Shown: positions 26,565 through 33,500 of the stretch, one piece after another
How the letters are laid out: every line of letters starts with the position of its first letter
How positions within the stretch are numbered: position 1 is the stretch's first letter
From: JAPPHY01 sp965247535
GTDB taxonomy: Bacteria; Chloroflexota; Dehalococcoidia; Lucifugimonadales; UBA2985
NCBI GenBank assembly: GCA_965247535.1
Contig: OZ252018.1
Span: 1,674,001 to 1,738,000 of the forward strand
Reading direction: 5' to 3'
Length of the DNA: 64,000 bases
The notes under the pieces: model-generated
The model's database searches: none
What the model was told of the DNA's origin: nothing
The model's input: only the letters and a program-made list of their open reading frames with translations
Program-made: the position numbers and the translations under genes

Positions 26565-28328
26565 TCAGGTGGCGCGTGGAAGCGTGAAGGTGAAGGCGCT
26601 GCCCTCTCCCTCCCGGCTCTGCACCGCAACCTCGGAACCGTGCGCCTGCACAATGTGCTTGACAATGGCGAGCCCGAGGCCCGTGCCGCCTCCCTGTCGC
26701 GACCGGTCCGCCTTGTAGAACCGCTCGAAGATGTGAGGCAGGTGGTCCTCCGGTATGCCCGCGCCGCTGTCTCTCACCCCAACCCGGACCAATTCATCCA
26801 ACGGGTATGCCGAGAGCGTCACCCAGCCACTGCCGGGCGTGAACTTCAGCGCGTTGTCCAGCAGGTTGATCAGCACCTGCCTCAGCCTCTCCTCGTCTCC
26901 GACCGCCCGCGGCAACCGCTCCGGCGCGATCACCTCCACCCGCACGTTCTTGTAGTCGGCTCGCTCCTGGAAGCTCTCCTTGACCTCGGTCATCAGCAGC
27001 CGCAGGTCCACGGTGTTGAGCGAAAGCAGCCCCTGCCGGCTGTCCAGCCTGGCCAGGTCGAGCAGGTCCTCTATCAGCCTGCTCATCCGGTCGACTTCCC
27101 AGTCGATGCGGCGCACGAAGTCCCTGGCAACCTCCGCCTCTTCCAGCGCGCCGTTGTCGAGCGTCTCCACAATGGCCTTAACCGAAGCCAGGGGGCTCCG
27201 CAGCTCGTGCGAAACGTTGGTGACGAACTCCCTGCGTGTCGTCTCCACCTGGTACATCCTGGTCAGGTCGTGAATCGTCAGCAGCACCGACGTAGCCTCA
27301 CCCTCGATGATCGGGGTGGCGATGGCGCTGAGATAGCGGATCGGCTGGAACAGCTCCACCTCGCCATGCTGCTGCTCTTGCGTCTCAAGGCAGGATGCCA
27401 CCAGCCGGTACAGATCGGGGTCCCGCACGACTTCCGGGAAGCGCTTTCCGACAGGCTCAGGCTCCCGCACGCGCAGCATCTCCAGGCCTGCGCTGTTCAC
27501 CAATTCGGTCCGCTCCTCCGGCCCAATGAGGGCCACGCCATCCGCCATGGTGTCCAGGACGGCAGAGAGCTTGTCGCGCTCGCCGGACAGCTCCTGGACC
27601 ATGCGCCTCAGCGACGCGGCCATGCTGTTGAAGGCGTCCGCCAGCTCGCGCGTCTCGTCAGCGGACAGCGCCTCCACGTGATGATTGAGATCGCCGAGAG
27701 CGACCTGGCGCACAGCCTCGGTCACGCTGCGTACGGAGCGCGCAGTGCGTCTGGCCAGGTAGTAGCCCAGAGCCAGCGACAGCGCCGATACGACCAGGGC
27801 GGAAACCGAAATCGTGGCGATTATGCGGTTGACACTGGATCGGATTGCAGACGTTGGAATCGCAACCCTGGCAACCCCGACCAGCTCCCCGTCGGTCCGG
27901 ATAGGAGCGGCGGTATAGAGCAGCTCCTCACCCAGCGCGGTGCTCACGCGGGTGCTCCAGCTGATGCCGCCCGCAAGCGCCTCCCTAACCTCCGGGCGCT
28001 GTCCCTGGTTCTGCAGCTCGTCAGGCGACTGCCACGTATCCGCCAGCACAACTCCGTCGCGGTCGATCACGGTGATACGAGCGTCGATGAGGCTCCCGAC
28101 GCGGTCGCCGGCCTGACGCAGGTTGTCCACATCTGCCCCCTCATCGAAGAACGGCGCCAGGCTCTCCGCCGCCAGCACTGCCTCCCGCTCCAGCCTCTCC
28201 TCAAGGCCCGATATGTGCGAGTCGCGCACAAAGTTGACCAGGTAGATGCTCACCGCACCCATGGAAACTATGATGAGCACGGTGTAGGAGAGTATGATGC
28301 GCCACTGGAGGCTGTGCAGGAGGTTCAT
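26565..28328 (-). CDS. phoR: phosphate-regulon sensor histidine kinase PhoR
   Basis: 587 residues. A transmembrane helix at about 10-32, an extracytoplasmic sensor domain (to about 165), a second helix (about 165-187), HAMP (RRTARSVRSVTEAVRQVALGDL), a PAS domain, HisKA with VSHELRSPLASVK (phospho-His) and HATPase with NLLDNALKFTPG, GAGIP and GGTGLGLAIVKHI. The layout is that of full-length PhoR/WalK kinases. ATG overlaps the phoP stop (ATGA); pstS follows. Confidence 0.93.
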   Translation of the reverse strand: MNLLHSLQWRIILSYTVLIIVSMGAVSIYLVNFVRDSHISGLEERLEREAVLAAESLAPFFDEGADVDNLRQAGDRVGSLIDARITVIDRDGVVLADTWQSPDELQNQGQRPEVREALAGGISWSTRVSTALGEELLYTAAPIRTDGELVGVARVAIPTSAIRSSVNRIIATISVSALVVSALSLALGYYLARRTARSVRSVTEAVRQVALGDLNHHVEALSADETRELADAFNSMAASLRRMVQELSGERDKLSAVLDTMADGVALIGPEERTELVNSAGLEMLRVREPEPVGKRFPEVVRDPDLYRLVASCLETQEQQHGEVELFQPIRYLSAIATPIIEGEATSVLLTIHDLTRMYQVETTRREFVTNVSHELRSPLASVKAIVETLDNGALEEAEVARDFVRRIDWEVDRMSRLIEDLLDLARLDSRQGLLSLNTVDLRLLMTEVKESFQERADYKNVRVEVIAPERLPRAVGDEERLRQVLINLLDNALKFTPGSGWVTLSAYPLDELVRVGVRDSGAGIPEDHLPHIFERFYKADRSRQGGGTGLGLAIVKHIVQAHGSEVAVQSREGEGSAFTFTLPRAT

Positions 28329-29023
28329 GCTTCAAACCGGTAGCCCACGCCCCTGATGGTGATGATCTTTCTGGGATGGCCGGGTTCCGTCTCTATCTTC
28401 TCCCTAAGCCAGCGCACGTGCACGTCCACTGTTCGGCTGTCACCGATGTAGTCGTATCCCCAGAGGCGCTCGAGTATCTGGTCCCTTGTGAAGGCGCGAC
28501 CCTTGTTGGACACCAGCAGAGCCAGCAGCTCGAACTCCCTGGGTTTGAGATCAAGCGAGTTGCCGGCCACCCTGGCCGTGTGGCCCGTTAGGTCGATCTC
28601 GATGTCGCCCGCTCTGAGCACGGTGTTGCCGCCGGCCTGGTCGGACTGCGCTCCCATTGCGGAGCGGCGCAGCATTGCGCGGATCCGTGCCACCAGCTCC
28701 CTCATACTGAAGGGCTTGGTCACGTAGTCGTCGGCGCCCAGCTCCAGGCCCACAACCCGGTCGATCTCCTCGCTCTTGGCCGTGAGCATGAGAATGGGCG
28801 TGGGGGTCTCACGGCGGAGGATGCGGCAGACCTCCAGGCCATCCAGCTTCGGGAGCATGACGTCCAAGAGGATGAGGTCTGGCACGCCTTCCCTCGCAAG
28901 CTGAAGTCCGCCTTCTCCGTCCGTTGCGGTGAGTACGGAGAAACCCTCTCGCTCCAGGCTATACCTCAGGGCCTCGAGGAGGTTCTCCTCGTCCTCGATG
29001 ATGAGGACCTTCTGTTCAGGCAA
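28325..29023 (-). CDS. phoP: OmpR-family response regulator PhoP/PhoB
   Basis: The TTG at 29023, behind GGGGAG, gives 232 residues; the open frame upstream runs through a tRNA gene and is not coding. Receiver: VLIIEDEENLLEAL, phospho-acceptor Asp in LILLDVMLPKLDG, Lys in VTKPFSMREL. DNA-binding winged helix: LKPREFELLALLVSNKGRAFTRDQIL and SRTVDVHVRWLREKIE. It likely binds the 11-bp repeats upstream of pstS. Confidence 0.94.
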   Translation of the reverse strand: MPEQKVLIIEDEENLLEALRYSLEREGFSVLTATDGEGGLQLAREGVPDLILLDVMLPKLDGLEVCRILRRETPTPILMLTAKSEEIDRVVGLELGADDYVTKPFSMRELVARIRAMLRRSAMGAQSDQAGGNTVLRAGDIEIDLTGHTARVAGNSLDLKPREFELLALLVSNKGRAFTRDQILERLWGYDYIGDSRTVDVHVRWLREKIETEPGHPRKIITIRGVGYRFEA

Positions 29024-29046
29024 GGTGACTCCCCGCGAAAAAGGGG

Positions 29047-29122
29047 TGGTCGGGGCGACTGGACTTGAACCAGCGACCTCCACGTCCCGAACGTGGCGCG
29101 CTTCCAACTGCGCTACGCCCCG
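29047..29122 (-). tRNA. tRNA-Pro (anticodon CGG)
   Basis: On the minus strand the acceptor CGGGGCG pairs with CGCCCCG, the anticodon stem CCACG/CGTGG encloses TTCGGGA (CGG), the T arm reads GGTTCAAGTCC, discriminator A is at 29050 and CCA is encoded (29049-29047). The 5' end overlaps the last codons of the LysR gene by 10 bp. Confidence 0.95.
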
Positions 29123-30105
29123 ATGCCTCCATTATACGCTCCCGAGACGGCAGTTGCCACGCCCTCCGCGGAAGTCTTGGACTTCACCTGGCCATCAGCC
29201 GTCTCCGGGAGCGGCACGTTGACGCCATACATTTCTCGCAGAACCTCCAGAAAGGCCTGCACGCCGGCGCCGTAGTGCTGGGCGCGGCGTACCATCACCG
29301 CGGTGGGCAGCGAAACGGAGTGCCCTTCCCTCAACGGCACCACACATAGGCTGCCTCGCTCCAGCTCGTGGCGAATGCTGCTCCTGGGGAGAAACGAAAT
29401 GCCAATGCCCAACTCCACCATGTGCTTGGTGGCCTCTATGCTGTCCAGCGTCATCTCGACCCTGGGCGAGATGCCCGCCTCACGGCACACCTGCCCGATC
29501 AGGACGAAGTACGTGGAATCACGGTCGTAAAGGATGAGCGGCTCGCGTGCAACGTCGTAGATGCTGGCCTCGCCGCCCAACGCGAAGGGATGGTTCGGCG
29601 CGGTGACAAGGCAGATGTCCTCGTCGTATAGGTGTATGGTGAGGACTTCCGGGTCCGTGAGCACGCGGCAAAGGCCCACCTGTGCCTCTTCGTCTGCCAC
29701 CATGCGCAGTACATCTGAGGACCGGCCGACGCTGATGTGCACCTTGATGTCGGGGTACTTTCGCCGGAACCGGTCCAGTATGGAGGGCAGGGTGTAAGTT
29801 CCGATGGCCCTCGCCGACGCTATCTGCAACACGCCTCCGGAGGCGCCGCGCGTAGTGTCGATTGCCTCGCGTCCCTGCCGCAGCGCCTCGATCGCCCGCT
29901 CCGTGTATGGGCGGAACGCTCTGCCCCAGTCCGTCAAGCGCACTCCGCGCCCCATGCGGTGGAAGAGCGGCACGCCCAGCTCCACCTCCAGCGCGTGCAC
30001 TCTCGCGCTCAGCGAGGGCTGCGACAGGAACAGGGTCTCTGCGGCCCGCCGGAAACTGCCGCGATCTGCCGCCGCAAGGAATGCCTCCAGCTGTGCCAGC
30101 TCCAT
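29113..30105 (-). CDS. LysR-family transcriptional regulator
   Basis: About 330 residues from the ATG at 30105 (GGGAGG 7 bp upstream; a GTG two codons earlier is possible). N-terminal winged HTH: MELAQLEAFLAAADRGSFRRAAETLFLSQPSLSARVHALE split over residues 1-40. The effector domain is of the usual length, with an extra ~25-residue tail after LREMYGVNVPLPE. It is divergent from isocitrate lyase with a 200-bp gap carrying a palindromic T-N11-A site, so it probably controls isocitrate lyase and itself. The effector is unknown. Its end overlaps tRNA-Pro. Confidence 0.93.
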   Translation of the reverse strand: MELAQLEAFLAAADRGSFRRAAETLFLSQPSLSARVHALEVELGVPLFHRMGRGVRLTDWGRAFRPYTERAIEALRQGREAIDTTRGASGGVLQIASARAIGTYTLPSILDRFRRKYPDIKVHISVGRSSDVLRMVADEEAQVGLCRVLTDPEVLTIHLYDEDICLVTAPNHPFALGGEASIYDVAREPLILYDRDSTYFVLIGQVCREAGISPRVEMTLDSIEATKHMVELGIGISFLPRSSIRHELERGSLCVVPLREGHSVSLPTAVMVRRAQHYGAGVQAFLEVLREMYGVNVPLPETADGQVKSKTSAEGVATAVSGAYNGGIGA

Positions 30106-30169
30106 CGACACACCTCCCGGACCATGAGGCCCAAGTCTGATGCCAGGTCCCGACCTCCCCGCAAGTCAC

Positions 30170-30188
30170 TGATAGAGAAGTTCTATCA
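30170..30188. promoter_or_regulatory. LysR-type operator between regulator and isocitrate lyase
   Basis: A perfect 7-5-7 inverted repeat TGATAGA-N5-TCTATCA contains the T-N11-A signature. Its centre (30179) is about 65 bp upstream of the predicted isocitrate lyase transcription start (~30244), the canonical recognition-site position for LysR activators. Confidence 0.7.
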
Positions 30189-30209
30189 CTGCTATAGGAA
30201 AGGCAGTCC

Positions 30210-30237
30210 TTGTATTATATCTCATGACGGCTATACT
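30210..30237 (+). promoter_or_regulatory. promoter of isocitrate lyase
   Basis: TTGTAT (30210-30215) and TATACT (30232-30237) are separated by 16 bp, placing the start near 30244 and a leader of about 60 nt before the ATG with its GGAGAAGGAGG site. Confidence 0.6.
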
Positions 30238-30305
30238 GGTACAGAGGGAAGGGACAGTCATCTGTTCAGCAATCTGGGAAAGCAACAGGGAGAAGGAGGC
30301 AGGAC

Positions 30306-31595
30306 ATGAACAACCACCACCGGGACTTCGACCAGCAGGTGCGGGAGCTGGAAGACAGCTGGGCAAACGACCCGCGTTGGAAGGGCGTCAAGAGAGACTA
30401 CACGGCCAGTTCCGTGGTGAAGTTGCGCAACAGCATCAAGATCGAGCACACGCTGGCAAAGCGCGGCGCCGAGCGCCTGTGGCGTGACCTTAACGGCGAC
30501 GGTTTTGTCAGGACTTTCGGGGCGCTGACCGGCGCGCAGGCCGTGAACATGGTCAAGGGCGGCCTCAACGCCCTCTACCTCAGCGGCTGGCAGGTGGCCG
30601 GCGACGCCAACCTTGCTTCCCACACCTACCCAGACCAGAGCCTCTATCCCTCCAACAGCGTTCCCTCTGTGGTCAAGCGCCTTAACAACGCCCTCATGCG
30701 CGCCGACCAGATCCAGCGCCTGGAAGACAAGACCGACCTCGACTACTTCGTGCCCATCGTCGCGGACGCCGAGGCCGGATTCGGCGGAGCCATCCACGCA
30801 TTTGAGCTCATGCGGGGCATGATCGAGGCGGGAGCCGCCGGCGTCCACTACGAGGACCAGCTGTCCTCCGCCAAGAAGTGCGGCCACATGGGCGGCAAGG
30901 TGCTCATCCCCTCCAACATGTTCATCCACACCCTGAACGCGGCAAGACTGGCCGCCGACGTTCTGGACGTGCCCACCATCCTCTGCGCCCGCACGGACGC
31001 CCGCAGCGCTACGCTCCTCACCAGCGACATCGATGAGCGCGACGCCGAGTTTTCCACCGGCGAACGCACCATTGAGGGCTTCTACGTGGTGCGCGACGGC
31101 TTCGAAGCCGCCGTCGCACGCGGGCTGGCCTACGCTCCCTACGCCGACCTGCTGTGGTGCGAAACCTCCGACCCGGACCTGGACGAGGCCATCGCCTTCG
31201 CCGAGAGAATTCACGCCGAGCACCCGGACATGATGCTGGCCTACAACTGCTCCCCCTCCTTTAACTGGAAGAGCCACCTGGACGACGCCACCATCGCAAA
31301 GTTCCAGAACGAGCTGGGCAAGGCCGGCTACAAGTTTCAGTTCATCACGCTGGCCGGCTGGCACATGATCAACCTCAACGCCTTCGAGCTGGCCAAGGCC
31401 TACAGCACGGAGGGCATGCCCGCCTACGTGAGGATCCAGGAGCAGGAGTTCGCCCGAGAGGTGGACGGCTACACCGCCACGAAGCACCAGGCAGAGGTTG
31501 GCGCAGGCTACTTCGACGAGGTGCTGCTAAGCGTCAGCGAGGACCTCGCGGCCACCGCGGCGCTGGCAGGCTCCACGGAGGCCGCCCAGTTCTAG
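30306..31595 (+). CDS. aceA: isocitrate lyase
   Basis: Splits isocitrate into glyoxylate and succinate, the first step of the glyoxylate bypass. 429 residues, strong GAAGGAGG site. The catalytic motif KKCGHMGGK has its nucleophilic Cys at residue 192; other family landmarks are VADAEAGFGG (Mg site), HYEDQLSSAKK, CARTDARSA and NCSPSFNWK. Malate synthase is not in the window. A strong terminator follows. Divergent LysR gene and operator suggest activation by carbon supply. Confidence 0.97.
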   Translation: MNNHHRDFDQQVRELEDSWANDPRWKGVKRDYTASSVVKLRNSIKIEHTLAKRGAERLWRDLNGDGFVRTFGALTGAQAVNMVKGGLNALYLSGWQVAGDANLASHTYPDQSLYPSNSVPSVVKRLNNALMRADQIQRLEDKTDLDYFVPIVADAEAGFGGAIHAFELMRGMIEAGAAGVHYEDQLSSAKKCGHMGGKVLIPSNMFIHTLNAARLAADVLDVPTILCARTDARSATLLTSDIDERDAEFSTGERTIEGFYVVRDGFEAAVARGLAYAPYADLLWCETSDPDLDEAIAFAERIHAEHPDMMLAYNCSPSFNWKSHLDDATIAKFQNELGKAGYKFQFITLAGWHMINLNAFELAKAYSTEGMPAYVRIQEQEFAREVDGYTATKHQAEVGAGYFDEVLLSVSEDLAATAALAGSTEAAQF

Positions 31596-31637
31596 GCCAA
31601 GGTTCAGCGCCTGAGCGCTGGCAACCGAGTTACGTTT

Positions 31638-31672
31638 GAAGGGCGCCGGTCACAATGTGACCGGCGCCCTTC
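31638..31672 (+). terminator. terminator of isocitrate lyase
   Basis: A perfectly complementary inverted repeat (arms 31638-31654 and 31656-31672, about 15 pairs in practice with a small loop) is followed by TTCGCG, a weak T-run. It begins 43 bp after the aceA stop. Confidence 0.72.
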
Positions 31673-31708
31673 TTCGCGTCCATATTCGCGTCCTCCCTAT
31701 CGCAGACC

Positions 31709-31728
31709 ACTCCTGCGAAGGCAGGAGT
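31709..31728. repeat. short hairpin ACTCCTGC-GAAG-GCAGGAGT
   Basis: A perfect 8-bp stem with a GAAG tetraloop lies alone between the aceA terminator and the nuclease cassette. It resembles short interspersed palindromes common in bacterial genomes. No T-run follows, so it is probably a repeat rather than a terminator. Confidence 0.5.
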
Positions 31729-31815
31729 CTCCAGGGACGGGGCAGCGGATCCGGGCCCGCCCCCCTGCACGCTGATGCGGGAGAGGGCCCCTCGCGGGCC
31801 ATCGCACGGGCGCGC

Positions 31816-31854
31816 TTGCCTGAACGCCACTGACTCACTAATATGAACCCATAT
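31816..31854 (+). promoter_or_regulatory. promoter and overlapping palindrome of the EVE-nuclease cassette
   Basis: TTGCCT (31816-31821) and TAATAT (31839-31844) are spaced 17 bp, 43 bp upstream of the first gene. ATATG-AACC-CATAT (31841-31854), a perfect inverted repeat, overlaps the -10 and start region, as a repressor site would. Confidence 0.55.
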
Positions 31855-31886
31855 CAGGCGGATTCCTAGCGGCGTAAGGGTCCGAG

Positions 31887-32294
31887 ATGGCAAAAGACCG
31901 ATACCAACAGAATAGCCACACAGCAGCCAAGAACAAGTACCGTAATCTGTACCGGCACCTGTGTGCTCTGGAAGCCCAAGAGTGGAGAGCCACCTTCAGT
32001 GAGATTGAAGCGGTTCTGGGAATCAGATTGCCTGAGTCTGCGAGAAAGCACCGGCCTTGGTGGGCCAATCAGAAAGATGGAAACGGCCACAGCCACGCTG
32101 TCGCCTGGAGCGCCGCCGGATGGGAGACGGCGCAGGATGATATGGCCGCGGAGACTCTACTATTCCGGCGCATAGACCGAAGACCCGCCCAGAGGCTTCC
32201 TCTCGACAAGATTTGGCCCGCCCACACCACGGCAAGGTGGCCGGAGGGCCTGAGCCTCCGCCGAGAGGACATGTTCGCCACGGAGGTTACATGA
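31887..32294 (+). CDS. small conserved protein paired with a nuclease (DUF7662-like)
   Basis: 135 residues. The core NLYRHLCALEAQEWRATFSEIE ... LGIRLPESARKHRPWWANQ, AVAWSAAGWETAQDDMAAETLLFRR is a compact motif that I associate from memory with the DUF7662 family, often next to or fused with restriction-like nucleases. It looks like a small DNA- or partner-binding domain; no catalytic motif is visible. TGA overlaps the ATG of the nuclease gene (ATGA), so the two are translationally coupled. Base composition is visibly less GC-rich than flanking genes, suggesting transfer. Confidence 0.75.
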   Translation: MAKDRYQQNSHTAAKNKYRNLYRHLCALEAQEWRATFSEIEAVLGIRLPESARKHRPWWANQKDGNGHSHAVAWSAAGWETAQDDMAAETLLFRRIDRRPAQRLPLDKIWPAHTTARWPEGLSLRREDMFATEVT

Positions 32295-33388
32295 AATACC
32301 ACCTGGACCTCTTTACTCCTGAAACATGGGAGGCATTCCGCGAGGCCGGTGCCACCGTCACGGGTTTCCGGGAGCGGCATCAGCGCTTGGCCGAAGAACG
32401 GATCAGCCAGGGCGATATCTTTCTCTGCTACCTAACACGCCTGTCTCGATGGTGTGGCGTGCTGGAAGTAGAGTCTGGCCCCTATTTCGACGACAGCCCG
32501 ATGCTCGCAAGTCCTGATCCATTCACCGTCCGGTTTAAGGTCAAGCCCATCACCGTCCTAGACCCAGAGTTGGCGGTACCCATACGTGAGCAACGGGTTT
32601 GGCGCACCTTGACCATCACCAATCAGTACGACATGGGACACTCGAATTGGACTGGGTTCTTCCGCGGCTCCTTAAACACATTCGAGGATAGAGACGGAGA
32701 ATTCTTGGTGCGGTTGATCAAGGAGCAAGTTGCGAATCCCGTGAGGTATCCGCTCACCGACAGGGAAAGGCGACAGCTTGAACGGAGCAATAGGGTAAGG
32801 ACAATAGAACGAGAAGTGGAGGTCGAGGTTCCAGACCGTGAGGAAGAGCCTGACCTGGCGCCTGATAGCCGCGAGTCTATTCGATACCAAGCCAAAGTGG
32901 CGCAGGTCGGAGCAGAGATGGGATTCCACATCTGGGTGCCCAGGAGCGACAAGACGCGCGTGCTGGAACTCGTACCTGGGACCATGCACGAGAGATTCCT
33001 GGACTTGCTCCCTCTGAACTATGACGATACGACTCTGAGAACTGTGGAGCAGATAGACGTGCTGTGGCTCAAGGGCAGGTCAATGGCCAGGGCGTTTGAG
33101 ATCGAGCACACGACTGCGATCTACTCCGGGCTGTTGCGGATGGCGGATCTGTTGGCTCTGCAACCCAACATGGACATCCGGCTTCATATTGTTGCACCGC
33201 CGGACAAGAGGGAGAGGGTGCTGCGCGAAATCAGACGTCCCGTATTCTCGCTATTGGACCGAGGCCCTCTCTATGAACAGTGCTCATTCCTATCGTACGA
33301 CTCAATCGACTCGCTGGCGCAGACACAGCACATCTCCCATATGAGCGATACGATCATTGCGGAGTATGAGGAGACTGCAGAAGTCTAG
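32291..33388 (+). CDS. EVE-like domain fused to PD-(D/E)xK-type nuclease domain
   Basis: 365 residues from the ATG at 32291. Residues 1-130 (MKYHLDLFTPETWEAFRE, GDIFLCYLTRLSRWCGVLEV) have the layout of an EVE/PUA-like domain, a fold that reads modified bases. A Glu-rich linker (EREVEVEVPDREEEPDL, about 170-190) leads to a C-terminal domain with VGAEMGFHIWVPRSDKTRV, then QIDVLWLKG and AFEIEHTTAIYSGLLRM, i.e. D...E-x-E/H as in PD-(D/E)xK nucleases with a trailing helix. This suggests a modification-dependent restriction enzyme. The function is inference from domain architecture; the partner is the small upstream protein. Confidence 0.8.
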   Translation: MKYHLDLFTPETWEAFREAGATVTGFRERHQRLAEERISQGDIFLCYLTRLSRWCGVLEVESGPYFDDSPMLASPDPFTVRFKVKPITVLDPELAVPIREQRVWRTLTITNQYDMGHSNWTGFFRGSLNTFEDRDGEFLVRLIKEQVANPVRYPLTDRERRQLERSNRVRTIEREVEVEVPDREEEPDLAPDSRESIRYQAKVAQVGAEMGFHIWVPRSDKTRVLELVPGTMHERFLDLLPLNYDDTTLRTVEQIDVLWLKGRSMARAFEIEHTTAIYSGLLRMADLLALQPNMDIRLHIVAPPDKRERVLREIRRPVFSLLDRGPLYEQCSFLSYDSIDSLAQTQHISHMSDTIIAEYEETAEV

Positions 33389-33424
33389 CTACTAGTTGGC
33401 GTTCAGTCAGCTTTGCGGCGAGCC

Positions 33425-33465
33425 CTGGATTCTTCGACTCCGCTGCGCTTCGCTCAGAATGACGG
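33425..33465. repeat. dispersed imperfect palindrome (TTCTTCGACTC...CAGAATGAC type)
   Basis: Between the convergent nuclease and leuS genes lies an element ATTCTTCGACTC-CGCTGCGC-TTCGCTCAGAATGAC. Variants occur at 48171-48205 and, inverted, at 48290-48318. It is a small interspersed repeat of the kind found in many genomes. Confidence 0.6.
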
Positions 33466-33500
33466 TATTAGGGAAAGTGCGGCCCACAGCTGCTCTCCCC

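Noticed and set aside
29024..29107. N-terminal extension of the response regulator frame
   Set aside because: The codons lie within tRNA-Pro; the TTG at 29023 has a good ribosome site and gives the normal length.
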